In this document: positions 25,907 to 34,138 of the stretch, piece after piece
Layout: the number at the start of each line of letters is the position of its first letter
How positions within the stretch are numbered: the stretch's first letter is position 1
Source of the DNA: Afipia sp. GAS231
GTDB taxonomy: Bacteria > Pseudomonadota > Alphaproteobacteria > Rhizobiales > Xanthobacteraceae
Direction: 5' to 3'
Length of the DNA: 64,000 bases
Assembly (NCBI RefSeq): GCF_900103365.1
Contig: NZ_LT629703.1
Span: forward strand, 3,720,001 to 3,784,000
Notes under the pieces: generated by a model
Told to the model about the DNA's origin: nothing
The model's input: only the letters and a program-made list of their open reading frames with translations
Databases searched by the model: none
Made by a program: the position numbers and the translations under genes

Positions 25907-27490
25907 ATGTCGCCGCACCAAACTCCGCGCTCACCGCGCCTGACGCTTCGTCCGGCACTTCTTCGTCCGATCCGGACAACCTTGCTCGCCGCAACGGCGA
26001 TGTCGATGATGAGCGCGGCGGCATCGGCCGGCGACGGCGACGCCAACGATCTTCTGCTCAAGAAGCTGGAGAAGATGGAACAGCGCATTCAGTCGCTCGA
26101 AGCGGAGCTGAAGCAGAAGCAGGCACCTCCTTCGGCTACCGCGGCGAAACCGCCGCAAGCACCGGCTTCGCCGAAAAACGCCAATGCGGCCGTTCCCCCG
26201 GCCCCGCCCGCCGATGCGGGCAAGGCTACGGAAACGGCGTCGGTCAAATCCTCCACGCTATTGCCGGAAAAACCCATTCTGGGCTTGACCGATTCTCCGG
26301 TACCCGGTCTCACCATCGGCGCCTATGGCGAGATCAAGTTCGGCTCGCAGCAAAATCCGGCCGCCAACGGCCAATGGCAGAAGGGCTTCGACGCAGCTCG
26401 CGTCGTCCTGCTGCCGACCTATGCGATCACTCCGAACATTATCTTCAATGCGGAGATCGAATTCGAGCACGGCGGCATCGCGTTCGATTCGGATGACAAG
26501 CGTCATGGTTCAGCCGAGATCGAGCAAATCTGGGTCGATTTCAAGATCATCGACCAGTTCAACTGGCGTGCGCCAGGCATCGATCTGGTGCCGATCGGCT
26601 ACATCAACCAGCATCACGAGCCGACACAGTTCTACAGCGTGAACCGCCCCCAACTCTACAACGGCCTCATTCCGTCAACCTTTCACGTGCCAGCCAGCAG
26701 TGTCTATGGCCGGATTGCCGACGGCCTGAGCTACCAGTTCCAGATCAGCTCGAGCGTCGAAGATTTCGGCGACGACTTCGGTTTGCGTACCGACGCAAAC
26801 ACCGTTCCGGCTTTCCCGACTGGGTATGCCGCGGGTATCACCGGCTTGAACGCGCTTGGCAATTCGAGGCCGGTGGTCGGTGACTTCAGGCAGTTGAGCA
26901 ACGACCTGGCCTATTCCGGAAAACTGGACTTCGCGCCGGCGTTCCTGCCGGGTTTTGCCGGCAGCGTGAGCGCCTACTACACGCCCAACACGACACCGCG
27001 CGGAGCTCACGACGATCTTGGCGGCTTGCTCGGAAAGTCGAGCCTCGCATTGTTTGATGCAGAATTCCGCTACCGGGTTCAGGGTACGGGTCTTGAATTG
27101 CGTGGCGAGTACGTTCAGGCAAGGTTTGGCAATCCGGCAAATCTGCGCGCAAACAACGACAGCGATCCGACCAACAACGTCGGCAAGACGATGTGGGGCT
27201 ATTCCGGCGAGGTTGCGTATCATGTGCCGCTGGGAACCGTCCTCAACAGCGAGTGGGAGGCCGTCCCGTTCTACCGCTACACCCGCCAGGACTTCCAAAC
27301 CGCGGGCTTCGCCGGTACCGACGCGAACACGCCGACCAGCTCGGGCCAGCGTCAATACCATACCGCCGGCATTGCCGTCTTCCCATCGCCCAAAGTCGTG
27401 CTAAAGGCGACCTATCAAAGGGTGATCGACAAATCCCTTGCCGGGGCATTGTCGGATTCCTTCCTCGGGGGTGTCGGTTTCTTCTTCTAA
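25907..27490 (+). CDS. outer-membrane porin-like protein with coiled-coil N terminus
   Basis: This 527-residue exported protein has a long signal peptide (about 1-42: basic RTLRPALLRPIRTT-type n-region, then hydrophobic, ending AASAGD). A short coiled coil (about 50-70, LLKKLEKMEQRIQSLEAELK) and a Pro/Ala linker (70-125) follow, then a beta-barrel domain to the C-terminal phenylalanine (GGVGFFF), as in OprO/OprP-like porins. The ATG at 25907 follows GGGGGATCC. It is the first gene of a probable operon with an FMN-binding protein, ApbE and a small membrane cytochrome b candidate. The phased iron-box-like sites upstream suggest that the substrate entering through it is linked to iron. Substrate unknown. 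Confidence 0.8.
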   Translation: MSPHQTPRSPRLTLRPALLRPIRTTLLAATAMSMMSAAASAGDGDANDLLLKKLEKMEQRIQSLEAELKQKQAPPSATAAKPPQAPASPKNANAAVPPAPPADAGKATETASVKSSTLLPEKPILGLTDSPVPGLTIGAYGEIKFGSQQNPAANGQWQKGFDAARVVLLPTYAITPNIIFNAEIEFEHGGIAFDSDDKRHGSAEIEQIWVDFKIIDQFNWRAPGIDLVPIGYINQHHEPTQFYSVNRPQLYNGLIPSTFHVPASSVYGRIADGLSYQFQISSSVEDFGDDFGLRTDANTVPAFPTGYAAGITGLNALGNSRPVVGDFRQLSNDLAYSGKLDFAPAFLPGFAGSVSAYYTPNTTPRGAHDDLGGLLGKSSLALFDAEFRYRVQGTGLELRGEYVQARFGNPANLRANNDSDPTNNVGKTMWGYSGEVAYHVPLGTVLNSEWEAVPFYRYTRQDFQTAGFAGTDANTPTSSGQRQYHTAGIAVFPSPKVVLKATYQRVIDKSLAGALSDSFLGGVGFFF

Positions 27491-27577
27491 TGTGCGGTCC
27501 GGAAGCTGCGCGATGGCTCGATTGGGATCGCAACCCGGCCCGTGATCGACTGGTACTCGTTTTAGGGACGATGAAGT

Positions 27578-28051
27578 ATGACGAAATGGCTTCGATATGT
27601 CGTGCCCGCTGCAACGGTCGCGTCGATGGCTTCACCGGCGTACGCCGTCCAGTATCTGTCGATCGGTGAAGCGCAAAAGCAGGCGTTTCCATCGGCGACG
27701 CACTTCAGCGAAGTGCAGGCCGGCCGGGTCTGGAAAGCCGAGGCCGGAGGACGCGGGATCGGATTTTTCATCTTCGATCGTGTTGTCGGCAAGCACCTCT
27801 TCATCGACTACGCCGTCGCCTTGAGTCCGAACGGCGCCGTGCAAAAGGTCGAGATATTGCAGTACCGGGAATCCTACGGTGGGGAGGTCAACAGCCCGAG
27901 CTGGCTTGCGCAATTCGTCGGCAAGACCAGCGGCAGCCCACTCCGGATCAACGGCGATATCACGAATATCGCGGGTGCGACGCTGTCATCGACGCATGTG
28001 GCGGAAGGGGTCAAGAGGATACTGGCCGCATATGGCAATCGCCTCCGATAG
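27578..28051 (+). CDS. periplasmic FMN-binding domain protein
   Basis: This 157-residue protein has a Sec signal (about 1-23, ending SPAYAVQ) and one FMN_bind domain. The flavinylation motif is AGATLSST (about 131-138); its threonine would carry covalently attached FMN, put there by ApbE. Such domains occur in NqrC, RnfG and many secreted flavoprotein electron carriers. The apbE gene overlaps its 3' end by 20 bases, which supports the modification. The upstream gene is the porin (87 bp away). I infer a periplasmic one- or two-electron carrier that works with the membrane cytochrome encoded two genes downstream. Confidence 0.9.
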   Translation: MTKWLRYVVPAATVASMASPAYAVQYLSIGEAQKQAFPSATHFSEVQAGRVWKAEAGGRGIGFFIFDRVVGKHLFIDYAVALSPNGAVQKVEILQYRESYGGEVNSPSWLAQFVGKTSGSPLRINGDITNIAGATLSSTHVAEGVKRILAAYGNRLR

Positions 28052-28943
28052 TTTACGCCGCGCAAGACCGCTGCTCGGAACGTATGTCGAGATTACGGTC
28101 GCGGGAGCAACTGCGCCCGCGATGGAGGCGGCGGTGAATGCCGCGTTCGAGACCATCGCGACGGTCCACCGGCTGATGAGCTTTCACGAGGCGGACAGTG
28201 ACGTCAGCCGCCTCAACCGCGAAGCTCACCTGCGCGCGGTCGGCGTGCATGACTGGACCTTTCAGGTTTTGCAGATGGCGGTCGACCTGCATCGACGGTC
28301 AGGCGGAATATTCGACGTCGCCGTCGCGCCGGCGCTGCAGTGGATCGGCCTGTTGCCCCGGATGGATGACCGTTCCCCGACCGCGACCGAACCCCGATCG
28401 TTCGACGCGATCGAACTGCTTCAACGGCAAACGGTTCGATTTCTGGATCGCGGGGTTGCGATTGACCTCGGGGGGATTGCAAAGGGATTCGCCGTCGACC
28501 GCGCGCTGCAGGTCTTGCGCGGTCTCGACATGCCAAGCGGTCTGGTGAACGCCGGCGGCGATCTTGCCGGCTATGGGCCCGACCCGCACACCGTTCATAT
28601 CCGCGATCCACGCGACCCGCGCCGCCTGATCTGCCGCGTGGAGGTCACCAATGAAGCGCTGGCAACGACGGCCCGTCGTTTCGATTTGTTTCATTCGGCC
28701 GACACGACGGGTTCGGCTGTCATCGATCCGGTCACCAGCAGGCCGGCCGACGGCATCGATGGTGCCACCGTGCGCGCCCCCTCCTGCATGGTCGCCGACG
28801 CCTTGACGAAAATCGCCATGATTTCCGGGACCGACGCGCTGGCGCTGCTGGAGCATTACAACGCCGAGGCGCTATTGATCTCGACGGACGGCGACATCCA
28901 GATCACCCCCGGCTGGCATCAGGCAGTACACCTTGCGGCTTAA
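28032..28943 (+). CDS. apbE: FAD:protein FMN transferase ApbE
   Basis: This 303-residue ApbE enzyme attaches FMN from FAD to a threonine of FMN_bind proteins. It shows RPLLGTYVEITV at the start, VAIDLGGIAKGFAVDRAL (about 143-160), NAGGDLAGYG (about 175-184), and the catalytic VIDPVTSRPADG and CMVADALTKIAM segments. The ATG at 28032 overlaps the end of the FMN-binding gene, so translation is probably coupled. No Sec or Tat signal or lipobox is visible, although ApbE usually works in the periplasm; either the start is wrong or modification occurs before export. The target is very likely the protein encoded just upstream. Confidence 0.93.
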   Translation: MAIASDSLRRARPLLGTYVEITVAGATAPAMEAAVNAAFETIATVHRLMSFHEADSDVSRLNREAHLRAVGVHDWTFQVLQMAVDLHRRSGGIFDVAVAPALQWIGLLPRMDDRSPTATEPRSFDAIELLQRQTVRFLDRGVAIDLGGIAKGFAVDRALQVLRGLDMPSGLVNAGGDLAGYGPDPHTVHIRDPRDPRRLICRVEVTNEALATTARRFDLFHSADTTGSAVIDPVTSRPADGIDGATVRAPSCMVADALTKIAMISGTDALALLEHYNAEALLISTDGDIQITPGWHQAVHLAA

Positions 28944-29382
28944 ACCCTCACTCCGGTTTTCAACCTACGCGGCTTTCGCGACGCTGTTCCTGACGGGAGC
29001 GGGCTGGCTGGTGGCGGACTGGCAAAAGGACATCTCCAGCGACGATATCTGGCAGTCGACCGCCGTCTACCTGCTCATGGTTCACGGCGGCGCCGCCATG
29101 GCGACACTGTTGCTGATCGGCGCCCTGATTCCCGTGCATGTGCTGCGCGGCTGGCGCAGCGGCAAGAATATGGTTTCGGGATCGGTGATGATTACGCTGA
29201 ATGCGCTTCTGATCGTGACCGCCTTCGGACTCTACTATTTGGGATCCGAGACGGTGCGGCCCTGGATGAAGCTGATACACCTTGGCGCCGGGTTTGGTTT
29301 GCCGGCGCTGTTTGCGGTCCATATCTTCCTGGGACGACGACAATCCAGCCAGCGCGATCCGCTTCGCTCACGCGTTCCCTGA
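28933..29382 (+). CDS. small four-helix membrane protein, probable diheme cytochrome b (DUF4405-like)
   Basis: This 149-residue protein has four membrane segments (about 10-28, 45-68, 80-100 and 112-133). Four histidines sit in two of them, LLMVHGG...IPVHVL and LIHLGAG...FAVHIFLG, a pattern that can hold two b hemes across the membrane. It starts at a TTG (28933) overlapping the last 11 bases of apbE, so it depends on translational coupling; there is no nearby ATG that keeps the first helix. I infer that it passes electrons from the quinone pool or cytosol to the periplasmic FMN protein. Bradyrhizobium is known to use a diheme membrane ferric reductase (FrcB), which gives a precedent, but homology is not tested here. 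Confidence 0.72.
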   Translation: MRLKPSLRFSTYAAFATLFLTGAGWLVADWQKDISSDDIWQSTAVYLLMVHGGAAMATLLLIGALIPVHVLRGWRSGKNMVSGSVMITLNALLIVTAFGLYYLGSETVRPWMKLIHLGAGFGLPALFAVHIFLGRRQSSQRDPLRSRVP

Positions 29383-29451
29383 AGCGGTTATTCTGAAATC
29401 CTGCGCTCCGCTGGCGCGCCTGCGATCGTTCACCAATCGGGAACCAAACAA

Positions 29452-30126
29452 CTACTGCAACCCGGTGTCGCCGCTGGTGCGCTTCTTGGCGAGGTCCATT
29501 TCGGTCACCGCGATCAGGATTTCCGCGCGCGTCTTCAGGTCGGCGGCTTCCAGCATCGCCTGCTTTTCCGCCGGCCCGTAGGGCGACATCATCGCCAGCG
29601 CGTTGACCAGCGCTTCGTTCGGCGCGCTCTCGATGCCTTCCCAATCCACTTTCAGATTGTTCGCTTTGAGAAAATCGGTCAGCACATCGAGCAACGCCGC
29701 GCGGTCGACGGCGTCCTCGCCCTTGCGCGCGACGAAATCGTCGACATAGGAAAAGAAATCCACCTTGCATTGCCGATACGCGGTCAGCACGGTGAGTTCC
29801 TCGACCACCTTGAAGCGCGAGACGCCGGTCAGTTCGAGGATGTAGCGGCCGTCGCCGGATTCGGCGAGCTGGGTGATGCGGCCGACGCAGCCGACGCGAA
29901 ACAGCACCGGGCGGGCCTCGTCCTTGCTGTGCGAAATATCCGGCTGGATCATTCCGATCAGGCGGTGGCCGTCGCGCAGGCTATCGTCGACCATCGCCAG
30001 ATAGCGCGGCTCGAAAATATTGAGCGGCATCTGGCCGCGCGGCAGCAGCAGCGCGCCGGGTAGCGGGAACACCGGAATGGTTTCGGGAAGCTCGCCGGGT
30101 CCGCGGTATTCGGCATTGATCGGCAT
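29452..30126 (-). CDS. LON peptidase substrate-binding (PUA-like) domain protein
   Basis: This 224-residue protein is the stand-alone N-terminal domain of Lon protease without ATPase or peptidase parts. It has IPVFPLPGALLLPRGQMPLNIFEPRYLAMVDDSL (about 17-50), the IGMIQP strand, and GCVGRITQLAESGDGRYILELTGVSRFKV, all family-typical. Its function in bacteria is unclear. It lies 89 bp downstream of the YbbN-like thioredoxin gene on the same strand, an arrangement common in Rhizobiales. Its last 64 bases are duplicated at 25666-25728, so this 3' end appears to be one border of an inserted block. Confidence 0.93.
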   Translation of the reverse strand: MPINAEYRGPGELPETIPVFPLPGALLLPRGQMPLNIFEPRYLAMVDDSLRDGHRLIGMIQPDISHSKDEARPVLFRVGCVGRITQLAESGDGRYILELTGVSRFKVVEELTVLTAYRQCKVDFFSYVDDFVARKGEDAVDRAALLDVLTDFLKANNLKVDWEGIESAPNEALVNALAMMSPYGPAEKQAMLEAADLKTRAEILIAVTEMDLAKKRTSGDTGLQ

Positions 30127-30214
30127 CTGCGGTCCCGGCGTTAGTGCGTTACAGGTTTGCGCGTGTTCTGATCACAAAGCTGCTGCCCACTTATGTGGAA
30201 TACACGCGTCAGTT

Positions 30215-31138
30215 TTACGAAAACAGAATCGTCGACAGCCGCTTGCGTCCGTCCACGGTGGCTTCGTCCATGCCGCCCCACGCCTCGAAGAACTGCACCA
30301 GCTGCTTGCGGGCGCCGTCCTCGTTCCATTTGCGATCGCGCCGGACGATTTCGAGCAACTGGTTGGTCGCTTCAGCGCGGTTGCCCTGCGCGTTGAGCGC
30401 GGTCGCCAGGTCGAATCGCGCCTGATGATCGAGCGGGTTTGCGGCGACTTTCTGTTCCAGCTCGGCCACCGGACCGACCGCCTGGGCCTGTTCGGCAAGA
30501 TCGATCGAGGCCTGCACCGCCTTGACGGCGGCGTCGTTGCGCTTGGATTCCGGCACCATGCCGATGGTCTGCTTGGCTTGCTCGAGCGCGCCGGTGGTCA
30601 CGTAGCATTTTGCAAGACCGGCCAGCGCCGCAATATTGGTGGCGTCGACACCCAGCACCTCGGCATAGATTTGCGCGGCGGCCGCGGGATCGCCCTCCGC
30701 CAGCACCGCCTCGGCCTCCCCGAGGATTTCGGCGATATTCGGTTCACCCGGCGCCGCCATGCCCTTGGTGAGCTTGTCGATGAAAGCGTTGACCTGGCTC
30801 TCCGGCTGCGCGCCCATGAAACCGTCGGCGGGCTGGCCGTTGACGAAGGCGATCACGGCCGGGATCGACTGGATGCCCATCTGGCCGGGAATCTGCGGAT
30901 GCTCGTCGATGTTCATCTTGACCAGCTTGACCTTGCCCTTGGCCGCGCGGACCGCCTTTTCGATGATCGGCGTGAGCTGGCGGCAGGGGCCGCACCAGGG
31001 CGCCCAGAAGTCGATCAGCACCGGCTGGCGCTTCGATTCCTCGATGACGTCCTGCACGAAGGTCTGGGTGGTCGTCTCCTTGATCAGATCGGCGGTTGCC
31101 TGCGGCACTGCGGCGCCGCCCTGCTCAACTATGGTCAC
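30215..31138 (-). CDS. thioredoxin-domain/TPR co-chaperone, YbbN (CnoX) family
   Basis: This 307-residue protein has a thioredoxin domain (about 20-130) with the active site WAPWCGPCRQL near residue 52 and the cis-proline segment SIPAVIAF. A C-terminal tetratricopeptide part (about 145-300) comprises EAEAVLAEGDPAAAAQIYAEVL, AALAGLAKCYVTTGALEQA and so on. YbbN/CnoX proteins protect clients from oxidation and hand them to GroEL; the CxxC pair is kept here, as in alphaproteobacterial forms. The ATG at 31138 fits the family length. It is upstream of the LON-domain gene on the same strand. Confidence 0.92.
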   Translation of the reverse strand: MTIVEQGGAAVPQATADLIKETTTQTFVQDVIEESKRQPVLIDFWAPWCGPCRQLTPIIEKAVRAAKGKVKLVKMNIDEHPQIPGQMGIQSIPAVIAFVNGQPADGFMGAQPESQVNAFIDKLTKGMAAPGEPNIAEILGEAEAVLAEGDPAAAAQIYAEVLGVDATNIAALAGLAKCYVTTGALEQAKQTIGMVPESKRNDAAVKAVQASIDLAEQAQAVGPVAELEQKVAANPLDHQARFDLATALNAQGNRAEATNQLLEIVRRDRKWNEDGARKQLVQFFEAWGGMDEATVDGRKRLSTILFS

Positions 31139-31546
31139 GGTATCCTCGCCTGATGTCTCGAGAAGATGCGGAATGGATCTGGTCGGCCGCTTCTAGCACG
31201 GCTGGGGACCAAGTTCTTGCCAGCTAAATGGCGGTTTGGCCGCAAAATTCAATCCGCGCCGGACTTCCAACCGGGGTTACGAGCCGGGCCTTGGTGCAGC
31301 CGGTCGCGGGCGGCAATTCCCTCGATTCGTCCTCCCGAAATGCATGTGCCCGTCCCTGGGTTCCCAAGATAGGTGAAAACAGCCGGATTAGGCCCGTTTC
31401 GGCGTGGTTTCGACCCGATTCGCGCCTATTTGTTAAGAAGGCCGGATGATCCGGATGTCACGGAAGCGCGTTCGCCCTGTTGCATTCGCGGTCGGCATTT
31501 GGCATAGCTCTGCCGCTGACGGCGAGCGATCGCCGCCACATCGGAT
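31139..31546. other. intergenic region between the thioredoxin gene and tRNA-Gly
   Basis: These 408 bases contain the divergent promoters of the YbbN-like gene and the tRNA. Apart from a weak promoter candidate before the tRNA, I see no gene, repeat or RNA structure I can support. Confidence 0.5.
31480..31508 (+). promoter_or_regulatory. candidate promoter for tRNA-Gly
   Basis: TTGCAT (31480-31485), a 17-base spacer and CATAGC (31503-31508) would start transcription about 30 bases before the tRNA. The -10 match is weak. Confidence 0.3.
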
Positions 31547-31621
<75 letters not shown>

Positions 31622-31657
31622 AGATTTTCTCAATTGGCAAATCATTGACGCAACGAC

Positions 31658-31688
31658 AGGCCGCCTTTTGGCGGCCTTGTTGTTTTTT
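31658..31688 (+). terminator. intrinsic terminator after tRNA-Gly
   Basis: An eight-base stem AGGCCGCC/GGCGGCCT around a TTTT loop is followed by TGTTGTTTTTT. It ends the tRNA transcript 37 bases after the CCA. Confidence 0.9.
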
Positions 31689-31790
31689 GATCTGTTCATG
31701 TGATCCAGCTCGCTTTCAATCCGATCGGAATGTGCGATGCTGTAATACCTGAGGTTGCAATTCCATTTGCTGTCGCGGCGGGGCATTTCC

Positions 31791-34133
31791 ATGGGCCGAA
31801 AGATCGTTCTGCTGTCCGACGGCACCGGCAATTCCGCCGCCAAGGTCTGGCGCACCAATGTCTGGCGCACCTTCGAGGCGCTGGATCTCTCCGGCAACGA
31901 CCAGGTCGCGCTCTATGACGACGGCGTCGGCACGTCCTCGTTCAAGCCGATGGCAATCCTCGGCGGCGCGTTTGGCCTCGGGCTGCGGCGCAACGTCATC
32001 GCGCTCTATAAGTTCGCCTGCCGCAACTACCACAGCGCCGACGACGAACTGTTCGGCTTCGGCTTCAGCCGCGGCGCCTTCACCATCCGGATCGTGATCG
32101 GCCTGATCGTCAGCCAGGGGCTGGTCAAGGCCGACAGCGAGGCCGAACTCGACAGCCTGGCGAAGGCCGCCTACCGCGCCTATCGCCGGGCGCGTTACAA
32201 ACACCTGAAGCTCGAGCGGCCGTACCAGGCGATCCGCAACCTGTTCCCGCCGAAGTACCCGCCGAAGGAGGTGCGCACGCACGTCAAGATCCGATTCGTC
32301 GGGGTCTGGGATACGGTCGCGGCCTACGGCATGCCGATCAGTGAAATGACCGCCGGTATTCACAAGTACCTCTGGCCGATCGAACTTCCTGATGACCACC
32401 GGCCGCACCCCGATATCATGCGCGCCTGCCAGGCGCTGGCGCTGGACGAGGAGCGAACCACGTTCCACCCCCAGCTCTGGGACGAGAGCGACGAGGAAAG
32501 CGGCGGCGGGAAAACGGCCGATCCGCAAGGGCGGCGTTTCATCAAGGATGAGCGCGTCAGCCAGGTCTGGTTCGCGGGCGTGCACACCAATGTCGGCGGC
32601 GGCTATCCCGACGATGCGCTGGCCTACATTCCGTTCGTCTGGATGATCACCGAAGCGCAGCGCTGCGGGCTCCGGTTCAAGTCGGACTACGCCAACCAGC
32701 CCGACGATCCCGACCTGATGCGGGCCGATCCGGACACCTTCAAGAACGCCATTTCGAAACGGGACAAGGACGGACGACTCTACGATCCGCGCAAGGGGCT
32801 CGGCGGCTATTATCGCTATGGGCCGCGCAAGCTGGTGCCTCACTTCTATCCGGACTCGAAGAAGGAGGAGGATGACGAGATAGAGGTCCAGCGCGCCAAG
32901 ATCCACGAGAGTGTTTTCCGGCGCATCGACAACCATGCCCAGGCCTATGCACCGGTCGGGCTTCCGCCGTTTTATGACGTCGTCAAGGACACCGGCGAAA
33001 TCGTATCGCCGGACGAGTTCAGGATCGCGGCCGGCCGCGAACCGTTCGAAACCAGAAAAGCCGCGGCGCAACGTGCGCTGGCGCAGGAACACGTCTGGAA
33101 CTGGGTCTGGGCGCGCCGCATCCTGTATTTTGCCACCGTCGGCGCGACGCTGTGGCTGGTGATGTTTCCGCTGCTGAGCAGCGCGCAGAAGGTCGACGAA
33201 CTCACCAGTCCGTTCCGCATGATCTCAGATTTCGTCCGGTTCGCCGGCTCGTTCCTGCCGGACTTTGCCCAGACCTGGGTCGAGGGCTATGCGCGCGCGC
33301 CGTTGTGGTTCGCCGTCATGGCGGGCCTCGTCACCGCTCTGCTGTACCTGTCGTCCAAGGTTGCGTCGCGCACCTCAAGCGTGATGGCCTCGATCTGGGG
33401 AAAAACATCGCACGCGCCGAAGGGCCTGCCGGACAACTTCGTCTATCACTTGCGCAGCAACCGTTTCTACATCGGCTTTCACGAGGGGTTGAAAAAGAAG
33501 ATAGCGCCGCTCTTCTTCGCGGTGATGTTCGTCTATCTCGCCGCCGGTCTCGTCAGCCATTTCCTTTTCGATGTCTTTGACGTGGCCGGGGCGACCTGCG
33601 AAGGCAGCAAACCTCCCTTGGTCGAGCTGAAGGCGCCCGCTCAGGGCATTGACCCGAAGGAAACGAAGAGCAGTCCGGTCGATTTCGGACCGTCAGACCT
33701 TTGTGTGGCGACAGGCATCATGCTGACGCGCGGTGCGCACTATCGGGCCACGATCGTACCGGTCGAGCCGGTCCAGGCGTGGAGCAACGGCATCTGGCAT
33801 TACGACTTTCCGATCGGCGGATATCCCACGATAGCGCCGCCGCCCTGGTACATCCGTCTCTATTACTCGCTGTTCCTGCCATTCCGGCGCGAGTTCAACC
33901 ACGACTGGTTCCGGATCGTGCTGCGGTTCGGCGAGGTGGGCGGTGAGGAAACGTTTTACGACCCGGATCCCACCGACCCCGTCATCGAGTTTCCGTTCAG
34001 GCCGACCCGCGATGGCGAATTGTTTGTTTTCGTCAACGACGCCGTGATCGGGATTCCAGGCCTGTATCGCGCCTTCTATCGCAACAACACCGGCACGGCA
34101 CGCCTCACCATCGAACGGCTCAAAGGAAGATAG
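31791..34133 (+). CDS. DUF2235 alpha/beta-hydrolase (Tle1-like phospholipase fold) with membrane segments
   Basis: This 780-residue protein opens with the DUF2235 core: KIVLLSDGTGNSAAK at residue 3, DDGVGTSSFKPMAILGGAFG, and the nucleophile elbow GFSRGAFTIR near residue 93. WFAGVHTNVGGGYPDDAL near residue 260 holds the likely catalytic aspartate and histidine region. Type VI effectors of the Tle1 group share this domain, but here there is no VgrG, PAAR or immunity gene nearby. The protein also has hydrophobic segments near 440, 505 and 570-590, so it is probably membrane-anchored and housekeeping or lipid-related. An upstream in-frame TTG at 31755 is possible; I prefer the ATG at 31791. Confidence 0.88.
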   Translation: MGRKIVLLSDGTGNSAAKVWRTNVWRTFEALDLSGNDQVALYDDGVGTSSFKPMAILGGAFGLGLRRNVIALYKFACRNYHSADDELFGFGFSRGAFTIRIVIGLIVSQGLVKADSEAELDSLAKAAYRAYRRARYKHLKLERPYQAIRNLFPPKYPPKEVRTHVKIRFVGVWDTVAAYGMPISEMTAGIHKYLWPIELPDDHRPHPDIMRACQALALDEERTTFHPQLWDESDEESGGGKTADPQGRRFIKDERVSQVWFAGVHTNVGGGYPDDALAYIPFVWMITEAQRCGLRFKSDYANQPDDPDLMRADPDTFKNAISKRDKDGRLYDPRKGLGGYYRYGPRKLVPHFYPDSKKEEDDEIEVQRAKIHESVFRRIDNHAQAYAPVGLPPFYDVVKDTGEIVSPDEFRIAAGREPFETRKAAAQRALAQEHVWNWVWARRILYFATVGATLWLVMFPLLSSAQKVDELTSPFRMISDFVRFAGSFLPDFAQTWVEGYARAPLWFAVMAGLVTALLYLSSKVASRTSSVMASIWGKTSHAPKGLPDNFVYHLRSNRFYIGFHEGLKKKIAPLFFAVMFVYLAAGLVSHFLFDVFDVAGATCEGSKPPLVELKAPAQGIDPKETKSSPVDFGPSDLCVATGIMLTRGAHYRATIVPVEPVQAWSNGIWHYDFPIGGYPTIAPPPWYIRLYYSLFLPFRREFNHDWFRIVLRFGEVGGEETFYDPDPTDPVIEFPFRPTRDGELFVFVNDAVIGIPGLYRAFYRNNTGTARLTIERLKGR

Positions 34134-34138
34134 TGCGA

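Noticed and set aside
31716..33092. 458-codon minus-strand open frame over the DUF2235 gene
   Set aside because: Antisense of a gene with clear alpha/beta-hydrolase motifs.
31791..34133. DUF2235 protein as a type VI secretion effector
   Set aside because: No VgrG, PAAR, Hcp or immunity gene in the window, and the protein has membrane segments not expected of a soluble effector.
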